DNA from: Stigmatella aurantiaca
GTDB taxonomy: Bacteria > Myxococcota > Myxococcia > Myxococcales > Myxococcaceae
Assembly: GCF_900109545.1 (NCBI RefSeq)
Contig: NZ_FOAP01000031.1
Coordinates: 37,452 to 101,451 of the forward strand
Direction of reading: 5' to 3'
DNA length: 64,000 nucleotides
Shown: piece after piece, positions 36,125-45,068 of the stretch
Layout of the letters: every line of letters begins with the position of its first letter
Numbering within the stretch: the stretch's first letter is position 1
The notes under the pieces: model-generated
What the model was told of the DNA's origin: nothing
Database searches by the model: none
The model's input: only the letters and a program-made list of their open reading frames with translations
Position numbers and translations under genes: made by a program

Positions 36125-36913
36125 ATGACGGACAAGTTCGACTCAGAACTGATCGACGAGTTGGATGCGCGTGTCTTGGGAGACGGGGAACCACTCGTAC
36201 TGTCGGACGAGGTACGCGCACTCTTGCGACGTTCCGCTGAGCAGGTTGCGCTCTCTCCCGGTGACGCAGACGAAGCCCTTCGGAGTGTTCCCACCGCCAC
36301 GGCTCTGCTCCAGGAGATCAGCAGGCGCTTCAAGGACGGCTCCAAGCGTCTCTTCGAGGCTAAAATCAAAGCCTCAGGCCTCCGGGATGCTGGGGACTTG
36401 GATGGCGCGTGCAGGGAGATGGAGGGGGTGCTCGCAGTTGAAGTCGTGCCGCTCTACCGCCAGCGTGCGGCAGACTCTCTTCACGCGCTGATGCGGCTCA
36501 AGTCGGTTGCGGCCAGCGGGCAGATTGACCCAACGCTCCGTGATCGTTCGCAGCTTCCCATCCTTCTCCACCGCGTCCAGCAAGGGCATCCGCTTGAACT
36601 CAACAAGGGGATGCGCGCCTTCCTGCGGCGGTCGGCCGCTGACGTGGGCATGAGCGAGGCCGAGACGGAAGAGGCCCTTGCAAGCCCTGAGAGCGCAGGG
36701 GCGTTTCTCGGGCAGATCATGGGGCGCATTCGTGATGCCTCAGACCGGCTTGAGAGCGCCATGGACCGGATGACGGAACTCCGGGATGCTGGAGATCTCG
36801 AAGGGGCACGCCAGCAGATTCGCGACTGGCTGGCCGTGGAGGTCGTTCCGAGGTTCCGCCTTGCCGCCGAGGAGCAGCTCGCATCCCTAGACGAGCTGCC
36901 CCCAGCACCGTAG
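36125..36913 (+). CDS. protein with two tandem DUSAM domains
   Basis: A soluble protein of 262 residues. Two related halves (about 10-125 and 135-255) each contain an RxxLRRSA helix (EVRALLRRSAEQVAL, GMRAFLRRSAADVGM) and the block LRDAGDLDGAC...LAVEVVPLYR or LRDAGDLEGAR...LAVEVVPRFR. This is the DUSAM domain, known from Myxococcus and Stigmatella and of unknown function. The start has AGGAGGG upstream with good spacing. Third-position G/C bias is lower than in flanking genes. An internal duplication of the domain within one protein is evident. Confidence 0.8.
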   Translation: MTDKFDSELIDELDARVLGDGEPLVLSDEVRALLRRSAEQVALSPGDADEALRSVPTATALLQEISRRFKDGSKRLFEAKIKASGLRDAGDLDGACREMEGVLAVEVVPLYRQRAADSLHALMRLKSVAASGQIDPTLRDRSQLPILLHRVQQGHPLELNKGMRAFLRRSAADVGMSEAETEEALASPESAGAFLGQIMGRIRDASDRLESAMDRMTELRDAGDLEGARQQIRDWLAVEVVPRFRLAAEEQLASLDELPPAP

Positions 36914-36926
36914 TCCCCTCTGGGGC

Positions 36927-38249
36927 TCACTGCTGGAAGTCGTAGACGCTGCCCAGCCGCAGGATGCGCGTCAGCGCGTCGAGCGCCGTCATCGTCTCCC
37001 GGGCGAGCGCCGGGTCCTTCAAATCATCCGGGTAGAGCGTCTCGCGGTAGTGCTTCGTCACCCAGCCGGCCAGCGCCTCGTGCAGCTCCGGGGTGTAGAA
37101 GACGTTGGCCTTCACCGCCGCGCGCTCCTCGTCGGTGAGGACGATGCGCTGGCGCAGGCACGCCGGGCCGCCGCCGTTGTTCATGGACTGGCGCAGGTCC
37201 AGGTAGTGGACCTGCTTCACCGGGTTGCGCTCGGCCACCACGCGCTCCAGGAAGCGCCGCGCCGTGTCCGTCTCCTGGCTCTCCACCGGGGCGATGATGG
37301 CCATGGAGCCATCCGGCAGGGTGAGCACCTGGGAGTTGAAGGGGTAGGCCTTCACGGCATCCTGCGAGGGCAGCTCCGCCTCCGAGGCGACGGTGAAGGT
37401 GAAGCCCTCGCCGAGCTTCTGCTGGAGCGTGCCGAGCAGCCCGGTGGGGTCCACGAAGGCCCGCTCGTGCAGCATGAGGAAGCCCCCGTTGCCCACGGCG
37501 ACCACGTCCGTGTGGAACGCCCCCGCGTCGATGCCCTCCGGGTGCTGCTGGGGAAAGAGGGTGCGCTCGGGATCCAACTGGTGCAGCCGGGCCAGGGCCT
37601 GGCTGGCCTCCAGCGTCTGCCGGGCGGGGAAGCGCTGGGGGGCGGTGAACTCCTTCCAACTGCTGCGGCCCCAGGCCAGCAGGTGCACCGCGGCGTGGCC
37701 GGGGGTGACGAGCCGGGTGTGGTTGGCGGCGCCCTCGTCGGCGAACTGGCCCCCGCCGGGCAGGGGCGCGTGGACGGCGAAGCGGGCCTCGTCCGCGAAG
37801 ATGGCGCTCAGCACCGCGTGGGTGGTCTCCGCCTCCAGGGCCCGGTGGAACATCTGCTGGAGGTTGGCGGGCGTCAGGTGCATCCGCCGGTCGCCCGTGT
37901 CCGAGGAGGGGGCGCACGTGGCGGCGTTGGCCGTCCACATGGCCGCGGCGCTGGAGGTGAGCCGCAGCAGGTGCTCGGCCTCGCGGGCGGCGCGGGTGAT
38001 GACCGCCTCGTCCGGGCCGGTGAAGCCCAACCGGCGCAAAGTCCTCAGGGAGGGGCGTGGCTGGGGCGGCAGCACGGCCTGGCCCACCCCCAGTCCCGCC
38101 ACGAAGCGCATCTTCTCCAGCCCCTGGAGGGCGGCCTGGCGGGGGTGGCTGGGCTTGCCCCCATGAGAGGTGGAGGCCAGGTTACCGGCCGAAAGCCCGC
38201 CATAATTGTGGGTAGGGCCGACGAGGCCGTCGAAGTTGTACTCGCGCAT
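36927..38249 (-). CDS. astB: N-succinylarginine dihydrolase
   Basis: A protein of 440 residues, the usual AstB length. It starts EYNFDGLVGPTHNYGGLSAG and contains DEGAANHTR, AGAFHTDVVAVGNG with the catalytic His, and the C-terminal NNGGGPACLRQRI with the catalytic Cys of the amidinotransferase fold. It hydrolyses N2-succinylarginine to succinylornithine, CO2 and ammonia, step two of the arginine succinyltransferase pathway. No other ast gene is nearby, so it stands alone here. Its ATG abuts the divergent acyltransferase gene with under 20 bases between starts. Confidence 0.95.
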   Translation of the reverse strand: MREYNFDGLVGPTHNYGGLSAGNLASTSHGGKPSHPRQAALQGLEKMRFVAGLGVGQAVLPPQPRPSLRTLRRLGFTGPDEAVITRAAREAEHLLRLTSSAAAMWTANAATCAPSSDTGDRRMHLTPANLQQMFHRALEAETTHAVLSAIFADEARFAVHAPLPGGGQFADEGAANHTRLVTPGHAAVHLLAWGRSSWKEFTAPQRFPARQTLEASQALARLHQLDPERTLFPQQHPEGIDAGAFHTDVVAVGNGGFLMLHERAFVDPTGLLGTLQQKLGEGFTFTVASEAELPSQDAVKAYPFNSQVLTLPDGSMAIIAPVESQETDTARRFLERVVAERNPVKQVHYLDLRQSMNNGGGPACLRQRIVLTDEERAAVKANVFYTPELHEALAGWVTKHYRETLYPDDLKDPALARETMTALDALTRILRLGSVYDFQQ

Positions 38250-38266
38250 TGGGTATAGAACCCCCT

Positions 38267-39226
38267 GTGGACCGTCCTCCCTTAGCAAAGCGGCTCAAGC
38301 GTTTCCTCCGCTACCTGCTCGTGCGGGCCGCATTGGCCCTGGTACACCCCTTGCCCCTGGGGCTGGCGGGGTGGTTGGGGGTGCGTTTCGGGGCCCTGGC
38401 GTTCCGGCTGGCCGGAGGGGAGCGGCGCAAGGCGCTGAAGTCCCTGGCCCGGGCCTTCCCGGAGAAGAGCGAGGCCGAGCGGCTCGCCCTGGCGCGCGCC
38501 TCCTTCCGCCACCTGGGGGCGGCCATGTTCGAGGTGGGCTGCACGGCGGCGCTGGACCGGGAGTTGAAGCAGCGCGTCACGTGGCCCCCTGCCGAGCGCC
38601 GCGTGCTGGAGGAGGCGCTCGCCCGGGGCAAGGGCGTGGTGTTCGTCTCCGGGCACGTGGGCAACTGGGAGCTGCTGGCCCGGCGGGTGGCGAGCGAGGG
38701 CTTCCCCTGCCAGAGCATCGCCAAGGAGACGTCGGATCCGCGGCTCACCGCGCTCGTGGGGCGCTTCCGGGAGCGGGGCGGGGTGCGGTGCATCTGGCGG
38801 GGGCAGGACGGCGCGGCCCGGCACATGCTCCGGGCGCTCAAGGGCGGGGAAATCCTGGGGCTGCTCATCGACCAGGACACGAAGGTGCAGTCCTTCTTCG
38901 TGCCCTTCTTCGGGGAGCTGGCCGCCACGCCCCGGGCGGCGGCGGACCTGGCGCTGCGCACCGGGGCGGCGGCGGTGGTGGGCTTCTGCCAGCGCCAGGC
39001 GGAGGGCGGCTACCTGCTGACGATGCGCGAGGTGCCCCTGCCCACGCTGGAGGACCGCGAGGAGGCGGCCCGGGCGTTGACCGCGGCGCTCTCCACCGAG
39101 ATTGAGGAGGCCATCCGCCGCACGCCCGAGCAGTGGGTGTGGATGCACCAGCGGTGGAAGACGCGGCCCTCGGATGAACCCTCGACACTCGCCGCACGGG
39201 GTGGGGCGCCCGTCCCGGCCCGGTGA
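38267..39226 (+). CDS. lipid A biosynthesis acyltransferase-like protein (LpxL/HtrB family)
   Basis: A 319-residue protein with one N-terminal hydrophobic helix and the H-x4-E acyltransferase motif in VFVSGHVGNWELLARR (about residue 125). IAKETSDPR, LGLLIDQDTKVQSFFVPFFG and EQWVWMHQRWKTRP at the C-terminus are typical of LpxL/LpxM enzymes. It would add a secondary acyl chain to lipid A at the inner membrane. The GTG at 38267 is preferred; a TTG at 38249 would overlap the divergent astB start. It overlaps or abuts the lptC-like gene, forming one lipopolysaccharide operon. Confidence 0.85.
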   Translation: MDRPPLAKRLKRFLRYLLVRAALALVHPLPLGLAGWLGVRFGALAFRLAGGERRKALKSLARAFPEKSEAERLALARASFRHLGAAMFEVGCTAALDRELKQRVTWPPAERRVLEEALARGKGVVFVSGHVGNWELLARRVASEGFPCQSIAKETSDPRLTALVGRFRERGGVRCIWRGQDGAARHMLRALKGGEILGLLIDQDTKVQSFFVPFFGELAATPRAAADLALRTGAAAVVGFCQRQAEGGYLLTMREVPLPTLEDREEAARALTAALSTEIEEAIRRTPEQWVWMHQRWKTRPSDEPSTLAARGGAPVPAR

Positions 39227-39240
39227 TAGGAAATGCCTGC

Positions 39241-39777
39241 GTGCCACGCTCTCTGCCCCCTCGCTTCCTGCTCCTCCTGGCCACCGCCTGCGGCGCGCCC
39301 CCGGCGGCCCAGGGCCCTGCCTCCGAGCCGCCCCAGGTGGTGCTCACCGGCGTGCAGCTCCAGTCCTACGAGGCCGAGCGGCTCGTGCTCTCCGGGCGGG
39401 CCGAGCGGATGACCTACCAGCGCTCCGAGGGGCTGTTCACGGCCACGGACGCGGTGCTGCGCTTTCCGGCCCCGTCCGGGGCCCGCCCGTCCCCCGAGGG
39501 CGGGACGGAGGTGCGCGCGCCGCTGATGGAGGGGAGCCTCTCCACGCGCCAGCTCGAGGCCTCCGGGGGCGTGGTGCTCCGGAGCCCGGAGGGCGTGGTG
39601 GCACGCGCGCCCCGGGCCACCTATGACGCGCCCGCGCAGACGGTCCGCGGCCGGGAGGGCGTGGCCGCGCAGGGACAGGACTATTCGCTCCGGGCCGATG
39701 CGTTCAGCATGTCCCTGCCGGAGGGGACATTCACCTTCGAAGGCTCGGTGGAGACCGTGGTGGGAGGGGCACAGTGA
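39241..39777 (+). CDS. LptC-like LPS export protein
   Basis: A protein of about 178 residues with a hydrophobic N-terminus (RFLLLLATACG) that anchors or lipidates it, followed by beta-strand repeats typical of LptC/LptA jellyrolls (VVLTGVQLQSYEAERLVLSGRAERMTYQ, ATDAVLRFP, ARAPRATYDAPAQTVRG). Sequence conservation of LptC is low. The call is supported by the next two genes, lptA-like and lptB. An alternative GTG at 39223 overlaps the preceding stop. It would link the LptBFG exporter to the periplasmic bridge. Its stop overlaps the lptA-like start by four bases. Confidence 0.7.
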   Translation: MPRSLPPRFLLLLATACGAPPAAQGPASEPPQVVLTGVQLQSYEAERLVLSGRAERMTYQRSEGLFTATDAVLRFPAPSGARPSPEGGTEVRAPLMEGSLSTRQLEASGGVVLRSPEGVVARAPRATYDAPAQTVRGREGVAAQGQDYSLRADAFSMSLPEGTFTFEGSVETVVGGAQ

Positions 39778-40292
39778 TTGAATTCCTCGCGATGGCGTTT
39801 CTCGTCGCCGGGCCCTCGGCGCCGGCCGATGGCGGCACGGACGGGGGCACGCGGACGCCCCTGCACGGGGCCGCGGCGCTGAAGGACCCGGTGGACATCA
39901 CCGCGGGCCTGGTGACGGGCGGCCGGGACTCGGCGGTCTTCACCGGCAACGTGCGGGCCAGGCACCGCACCCTGGAGCTGCGCTGCGAGAAGATGACGGC
40001 CTTCTACACGCAGGGCCGCGAGGTGACGCGCGTGGAGTGCACGGGCGGGGTGGAGGCCCAGGACGGGGACCGCTTCGCCCGGGGCGAGCGCGCCGACTAC
40101 AACGTGGCGAACGGCGTGCTGGTGGTGACGGGCTCCCCCGAGGCCCGGCAGGGCACCAGCTCCGTGACGGGCACCAAGGTCCGCCTGACGCTGGGCAGCG
40201 AGCGCATCGAGGTGGAGAACGCCCGCATCCTCATCGAATCGGCCCCCAAGGCCACCCCGCAGCGGGGCAAGCCCGGCCCGAAGAAGCCATGA
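39774..40292 (+). CDS. lptA: LptA/OstA-like LPS transport protein
   Basis: A protein of 172 residues with a signal-like start and the OstA-fold pattern of short repeated strands: [58 protein letters not shown]. It would form part of the periplasmic bridge for lipopolysaccharide. It starts at a GTG overlapping the lptC-like stop and ends in an ATGA overlap with lptB, so the three are translationally coupled. The C-terminus is Lys/Pro-rich. Confidence 0.8.
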   Translation: MIEFLAMAFLVAGPSAPADGGTDGGTRTPLHGAAALKDPVDITAGLVTGGRDSAVFTGNVRARHRTLELRCEKMTAFYTQGREVTRVECTGGVEAQDGDRFARGERADYNVANGVLVVTGSPEARQGTSSVTGTKVRLTLGSERIEVENARILIESAPKATPQRGKPGPKKP

Positions 40293-41023
40293 GCGCCGGG
40301 CGGCTGTGGGCCGAGGGGCTCCAGAAGAGCTACCGCAAGCGTCAGGTGGTGCGCGGCGTCTCCTTCACCGTCACCCAGGGCGAGGTGGTGGGGCTGCTGG
40401 GCCCCAACGGCGCCGGGAAGACGACGAGCTTCAACATGGTGGTGGGGCTCGTCACCCCGGACGCGGGCCGGGTGCGCGTGGAGGACGACGACCTGACGCA
40501 CCTGCCCATGCACCGGCGGGCGCGCCGGGGGCTGGGGTACCTGCCCCAGGAGGCCTCCGTGTTCCGCAAGCTCACGGTGCGGCAGAACTTCCTGGCCGTG
40601 CTGGAGCTCCAGAAGGGGCTGGACCGCAAGGCCCGCGAGGCCCGGGCCACGGCGCTCATCGAGGAGTTCGGCCTGGGCCACGTGGCGGACTCGCTCGGCG
40701 AGACGCTCTCGGGCGGCGAGCGGCGGCGCGCGGAGATCGCCCGCTCCCTCATCCCCAACCCCCGCTTCATCCTCTTCGACGAGCCCTTCGCCGGGGTGGA
40801 CCCCATCAACGTCGGGGACCTCCAGAAGCAGATTGCCCTGCTCCGGGAGCGCGGCCTGGGCGTGCTCATCACGGACCACAACGTGCAGGACACCCTCGGC
40901 ATCTGTGACCGGGCGTACATCATTGCCCAGGGGCAGATCCTCGAGGAGGGCACCCCGGCGCAGATCGCCGCCTCCCCGCGCGCGCGCGCCGTCTACCTGG
41001 GCGAGCGCTTCCGGCTGCTATAA
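40289..41023 (+). CDS. lptB: LPS export ABC transporter ATP-binding protein
   Basis: A 244-residue ABC ATPase with Walker [10 protein letters not shown], the Q-loop in [16 protein letters not shown], signature [15 protein letters not shown], Walker [14 protein letters not shown] and H-loop LITDHNV. The Q-loop sequence and [11 protein letters not shown] are specific for LptB, which powers lipopolysaccharide extraction with LptFG (not in this window). The start overlaps the lptA-like stop. rpoN follows after a 236-base gap, as in many proteobacteria. Confidence 0.95.
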   Translation: MSAGRLWAEGLQKSYRKRQVVRGVSFTVTQGEVVGLLGPNGAGKTTSFNMVVGLVTPDAGRVRVEDDDLTHLPMHRRARRGLGYLPQEASVFRKLTVRQNFLAVLELQKGLDRKAREARATALIEEFGLGHVADSLGETLSGGERRRAEIARSLIPNPRFILFDEPFAGVDPINVGDLQKQIALLRERGLGVLITDHNVQDTLGICDRAYIIAQGQILEEGTPAQIAASPRARAVYLGERFRLL

Positions 41024-41184
41024 GCCCGGGGCCGCTTTGGCCCAGCGCTTGCGTCAACAGGTGAACAGCCGGGGAGCGTTGGCCAAAAGCCCCCTAACTC
41101 TGTGATTCCACAGAGGAAATTCACTAATGCAAGCGAGAGGCCACACTGGCAGACACTAGACGAATCAGAGGGGTCTTGCTAGTT

Positions 41185-41200
41185 TGGCACGGTCCTTGAT
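41185..41200 (+). promoter_or_regulatory. candidate sigma-54 promoter upstream of rpoN
   Basis: TGGCAC (41185-41190), five bases, then TTGAT (41196-41200) matches the -24 element exactly and the -12 element except for the C of the usual TTGC. It lies 60 bases before the rpoN ATG, in the 236-base gap after lptB. This would allow autoregulation of rpoN. The mismatch at -12 is at an important base, so activity is uncertain. No other gene lies in the gap. Confidence 0.4.
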
Positions 41201-41259
41201 TGGGGGCGGTTCGCGTCCCCGTCAAGGCCCTGTTTCTCCGCGGTGGGGAGTCCTCGTTC

Positions 41260-42774
41260 ATGGGTATGGAACTCAAGCAAAGCCTGAAACTCACGCAGCA
41301 GCTGGTGATGACGCCGCAGCTGCAACAGGCGATCAAGCTTCTCCAGCTCTCCAGGATGGAGCTGCTGGAGCAGGTTCGGGAGGAGATGGAGCAGAACCCG
41401 CTCCTGGAGCAGCCGGAAGAGCAGGCCCCGGGCGATGTGTCGGACAAGGAGCCCGGGGAGGCCTCGCTGGAGGCCGCCAACATGGAGGTCCACCAGGACC
41501 GGGATGCCACCCCGGTGGGCGACAGCACCCCGGAATTCAAGGGGGACTCGGACAACCCGCCCGAGATTGACTGGGAGGCGTACCTCAACAGCTACCAGTT
41601 CAACGAGCAGAGCACCGCCTCCAACCGGGGCAACGTGGCCACGGAGGACATGCCGTCCTTCGAGGCCAACATGGTCAAGAAGGAGGACCTGGTCGACCAT
41701 CTGCAGGAGCAGATGGGGATGCTGCGGCTGAACGAGGCCGAGCGCCGGGTGGCCATGCTCATCATCGGCAACCTGGACGATGACGGCTACCTGAAGCTGC
41801 CGGACGTGGAGGGCGACCCGCTCATCCGCCTGACGAACGAGGCGGACGTGCCCATGTCCGTGGCGGAGCGCACGCTGCGGCGCATCCAGGCCCTGGAGCC
41901 CAAGGGCTGCGGCGCCCGGGACTTGCAGGAGTGCCTGCTCATCCAGGTGCAGTGCCTGAAGGACCGCCATGCCCCGCTCTTGGGCATGATGATCAAGCGG
42001 TACATGAAGTACCTGGAGAGCAAGAACCTGCCGGCCATCGCCAAGGAGCTGAAGGTCCCCATGGAGGACGTGGTGGCCGCGGCGAAGCTCCTGCCCAAGC
42101 TGGACCCGAAGCCGGGCCGCAACTTCAGCGGCGATGACGCGCCGTACATCACCCCGGACGTCTTCATCTACAAGATGGGCGAAGAGTACACGGTGGTGCT
42201 CAACGACGACGGCCTGTCCAAGCTGCGCATCTCCGGGGCGTACCGGAACGCGCTGAAGAACGGCGCGGTGTCCCCGGGCCAGGCCAAGGAGTTCATCCAG
42301 GACAAGCTGCGCAGCGCGCAGTGGCTCATCCGCTCCATCCACCAGCGCCAGCGCACCATCTTCAAGGTGACCGAGAGCATCGTGAAGTTCCAGCGGGACT
42401 TCCTGGACAAGGGTATCGCCCACCTGCGGCCGCTCATCCTCCGGGACGTGGCCGAGGACATCGGCATGCACGAGTCCACCGTGTCGCGCGTCACCACCAG
42501 CAAGTACGTGCACACCCCGCAGGGCATCTTCGAGCTGAAGTACTTCTTCAACTCGTCCATCGCGCGCGTGTCCGGCGACGACACGGCCAGCGAGGCGGTG
42601 AAGCACCACATCAAGCAGCTCGTGTCCCAGGAGAACCCGCGCGAGCCGTACTCGGACCAGAAGATCGTCGAGCTGCTCAAGGCGCAGGGCACCGAGATTG
42701 CCCGCCGCACGGTGGCCAAGTACCGGGAAGTGCTGGGCATCCTCCCCAGCAGCAAGCGCAAGCGCTACTTCTGA
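41260..42774 (+). CDS. rpoN: RNA polymerase sigma-54 factor
   Basis: A protein of 504 residues. The N-terminal activator-interacting domain is MELKQSLKLTQQLVMTPQLQ with ELLEQVREEMEQNPLLE. An acidic linker follows (~55-115), then the core-binding domain, the DNA-binding HTH region (DVAEDIGMHESTVSRVT) and the C-terminal RpoN box ARRTVAKYRE. It directs polymerase to -24/-12 promoters with enhancer-binding proteins; myxobacteria use many of these in development. The ATG at 41260 follows a GGGGAG site. It sits downstream of the lptC-lptA-lptB genes, the conserved order, but hpf and ptsN are displaced several kb away. Confidence 0.97.
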   Translation: MGMELKQSLKLTQQLVMTPQLQQAIKLLQLSRMELLEQVREEMEQNPLLEQPEEQAPGDVSDKEPGEASLEAANMEVHQDRDATPVGDSTPEFKGDSDNPPEIDWEAYLNSYQFNEQSTASNRGNVATEDMPSFEANMVKKEDLVDHLQEQMGMLRLNEAERRVAMLIIGNLDDDGYLKLPDVEGDPLIRLTNEADVPMSVAERTLRRIQALEPKGCGARDLQECLLIQVQCLKDRHAPLLGMMIKRYMKYLESKNLPAIAKELKVPMEDVVAAAKLLPKLDPKPGRNFSGDDAPYITPDVFIYKMGEEYTVVLNDDGLSKLRISGAYRNALKNGAVSPGQAKEFIQDKLRSAQWLIRSIHQRQRTIFKVTESIVKFQRDFLDKGIAHLRPLILRDVAEDIGMHESTVSRVTTSKYVHTPQGIFELKYFFNSSIARVSGDDTASEAVKHHIKQLVSQENPREPYSDQKIVELLKAQGTEIARRTVAKYREVLGILPSSKRKRYF

Positions 42775-42831
42775 CCCCCCCCGGGGTGTGTAAAAAGCGC
42801 CCAAGGTAGGCAACGGTAATTCAAGGTGGCC

Positions 42832-42869
42832 GAGAATCCAGGTGTCCCCCCCCGGGGCCCTGGATTCTC
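42832..42869. repeat. inverted repeat downstream of rpoN
   Basis: Arms GAGAATCCAGG (42832-42842) and CCTGGATTCTC (42859-42869) are perfect over 11 bases with a 16-base C/G-rich loop. There is no T-run after it, so it may be a weak terminator, a processing site or an operator for the following gene. Part of the right arm, GGGCCCTGGATT, recurs at 44000-44011 on the far side of that gene. Confidence 0.5.
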
Positions 42870-42896
42870 CAGGGTCCATGCCCTGTGAAGGCCGCC

Positions 42897-43937
42897 ATGA
42901 CCCTCCGAGCCACCCCCGCCAGCGCCCCGGTCCTTCCCCCCTCGAACCCCCCGGCCAAGGCGGTGAACACCGCCTCGTCCATCCCCACGGGCACGGTGGT
43001 GCAGCCGCTGAGCGTGGCGGACTACGCGCTGGCGAAGAAGCCCGAGGGAGTGGCCGGCCACGGCTTCGAGCAGAAGGCGGCCCTGAAGCAGGTGGGCGAC
43101 CCGCAGAAGAACGGCGTGGGGGTGGGCCAGGCCCAGGTGAGCGGCGAGTCCTTCTTCGAGCACGCCCCGGGCCACCTCCAGGCGCAGGCCAAGGGCGAGG
43201 CGGCGCTGACGGCCGTGTCCGGCAAGTTCTCGCACACGCACGAGGGGCGGCTGGGCACCACCGAGCTGAAGGCGGAGTTCGAGGTGGGCGCCCGGGTGAA
43301 GGGCGAGGTGGGCGGCACGCTGTCCCAGCCGGAGGCCGCGGTGGTGGGCCACGCCAAGGCGGAAGGGTTCGCCGGGGCGCGTGGGGAGTTCTCGGTCGAG
43401 CAGAAGCAGGGCAAGCACTTCAGCGAGTCGCTGCAGGGCTCCGTCAAGGCGGGGGCCATGGCCACCACGGTGGCCACGTTCGCCTTCGAGCCGAAGCAGG
43501 GCACGGCCATGGCGAAGGTGGGCTTCTCGGCGCTGGCCGGCGCGCAGGAGAGCGTCAGCGGCGAGCTGAAGCTGGGCGTGGTGCGCCTGTCGGGCGGCAT
43601 CTCCGCGAAGCAGGGCGTGGGCACGAGCTTCCAGGTGGGCGCCGGCATCAAAGACGGGCGCATCTCCCTCAACGCCAACATCGGCGCCGCGGTAGGGCTG
43701 GGCGCGGGCGTCAACGTGGGCGTGACGGTGAACGGCAAGGCCATCGCGCACAACGCGCATGTGGCCGGGCACGCGGTGAAGGAGGGCGCCCATGCGGTGG
43801 GTCATGCGGTGAAGGAGGGCGCCCACACGGCCGGGCACGCGGTGAAGGAGGCAGTGCACCACCACCACCACCACCGTCCTGGACAGGGCGAGCCCACGCA
43901 GGCCGCCACAGGCAACGTCCGCCGCGTCCGCTGGTAG
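42897..43937 (+). CDS. Gly/Ala/Lys-rich repeat protein with native His run
   Basis: A protein of 346 residues with no recognised family and no signal peptide. Residues ~50-290 show alternating short strands and charged turns with recurring KGE, AGA and GV motifs (LQAQAKGEAALTAVSG, ARVKGEVGGTLSQ, GSVKAGAMATTVATF), suggesting a long repetitive beta structure. Near the C-terminus an 11-residue unit GHAVKEGAHAV is repeated three times and ends in six consecutive histidines. It lies between rpoN and the Ppx/GppA gene, where hpf is usually found. An upstream GTG (42885) is an alternative start. Function unknown; a metal-binding or surface role is conceivable. Confidence 0.65.
   Translation: MTLRATPASAPVLPPSNPPAKAVNTASSIPTGTVVQPLSVADYALAKKPEGVAGHGFEQKAALKQVGDPQKNGVGVGQAQVSGESFFEHAPGHLQAQAKGEAALTAVSGKFSHTHEGRLGTTELKAEFEVGARVKGEVGGTLSQPEAAVVGHAKAEGFAGARGEFSVEQKQGKHFSESLQGSVKAGAMATTVATFAFEPKQGTAMAKVGFSALAGAQESVSGELKLGVVRLSGGISAKQGVGTSFQVGAGIKDGRISLNANIGAAVGLGAGVNVGVTVNGKAIAHNAHVAGHAVKEGAHAVGHAVKEGAHTAGHAVKEAVHHHHHHRPGQGEPTQAATGNVRRVRW
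43767..43865 (+). repeat. 33-base tandem repeat, three units, ending in a CAC run
   Basis: Three in-frame copies encode GHAVKEGAHAV, GHAVKEGAHTA and GHAVKEAVHHH. The first two differ at few bases; the third is diverged at its end and runs into six CAC codons. Such a unit can expand or contract by slippage. Confidence 0.8.
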
Positions 43938-44096
43938 CGGGGCACCAGGCAGGCAAGCAGGGCACACCTGGGCGGGAGCTTCCACCGCCAGACAGGGCAG
44001 GGCCCTGGATTGAAAATTCTGTGTGAACACGGGGCGCAGTCACCGGGCTGTTACAGAGGCCATCTAGGTTGCTGGGAGATGAAAGGCCCACTGCCC

Positions 44097-45068
44097 ATGG
44101 CTCTTGCGACGTCCCGTCCCCTGTTCGCCGCCATCGACGTTGGTACCAATGCCGCCCGCCTGGAGATGGCCCGCCTGGGGCCCGGGGGCCTGGAGCGGGT
44201 CCTCAAGGAGCGGGAAGCCATCCGCCCAGGGGAGGGGGTGTTCGCCCGGGGCACCATGTCGTCCGAGGCCGTGGACCGGCTGGTGGACACCTTGCGGCGC
44301 TACGCGGTGCTGTGCCGCCGCCACAAGGCCCGGGTGCGCGCGGTGGCCACCAGCGCCCTGCGCGAGGCCCGCAACCAGACGAAGGTCCTTCGGCGGGTGC
44401 TCGAGGAGACCGGCCTGGAGCTGGAGGTGGTGAGCGGCGAGGAGGAGGCCCGGCTCATCTGCCTGGGCGTGCTGCACCGCACGCCGCCCCGGGAGCGCTC
44501 GCTGCTGGTGGACATCGGCGGAGGCTCCACCGAAATCGTGCTCGCCACGGGCGAGCGGCCCCAGGGGCTGTGGAGCCTGCCGCTGGGCGCGGTGCGGCTC
44601 TCGCAACACTTCGACACCGCCGGCGAGGTGACGCCCGCGCAGCTCCGGCGGATGCGGGAGGACGTCGACGCGCGGCTGCGCGAGTCCCTGCCGGGCTTCG
44701 TGCCGCGGCTGCCCCGGGTGGCGCTGGGCTCCTCGGGCTCCATCCGCGCGGTGGTGGAGTTCGCGGCGCGCGAGGGCGGCGAGGCCTCGGCCTCCCCGGC
44801 GCAGCTCACCCGGGCCGTGGAGGCGCTGGCGCGGATGTCCCCCCGGGAGCGGCGCGAGCACTTCGAGGAGCGGCGCGCGGACATCATCGTCGCGGGCGCC
44901 CTGCTCCTGGAGCGGGTGGTGCAGCACCTGGGCGTGGAGCGCGTCCTCGCCGTGAAGCGGGGCCTGCGCGACGGCGTGCTCGCGGACCTGCTCTCCCGGG
45001 AGGAGCTGGCGGCCCGTCCTGGCACCGCCCCCCTGCTCCGCCGGGCCGCGGGGGCCCGCGGGGCCTAG
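44097..45068 (+). CDS. Ppx/GppA family phosphatase
   Basis: A protein of 323 residues in the actin-like (ASKHA) fold. The N-terminal phosphate loop is FAAIDVGTNAARLEMARL, followed by VRAVATSALREARNQTKVL, VVSGEEEARLICLGV and the second phosphate loop LLVDIGGGSTEIVLA. Only the two core domains are present, the length of short exopolyphosphatase/pppGpp phosphatase enzymes. It degrades polyphosphate or pppGpp and so links to stringent and starvation signalling. The ATG at 44097 has AAAGG upstream; 44079 is an alternative. The stop overlaps the convergent flavoprotein gene by four bases. Confidence 0.9.
   Translation: MALATSRPLFAAIDVGTNAARLEMARLGPGGLERVLKEREAIRPGEGVFARGTMSSEAVDRLVDTLRRYAVLCRRHKARVRAVATSALREARNQTKVLRRVLEETGLELEVVSGEEEARLICLGVLHRTPPRERSLLVDIGGGSTEIVLATGERPQGLWSLPLGAVRLSQHFDTAGEVTPAQLRRMREDVDARLRESLPGFVPRLPRVALGSSGSIRAVVEFAAREGGEASASPAQLTRAVEALARMSPRERREHFEERRADIIVAGALLLERVVQHLGVERVLAVKRGLRDGVLADLLSREELAARPGTAPLLRRAAGARGA

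Noticed and set aside
43845..43880. Six His codons as an added purification tag
   Set aside because: They follow directly from a native tandem repeat and are not at the protein's end. No vector sequence is nearby.
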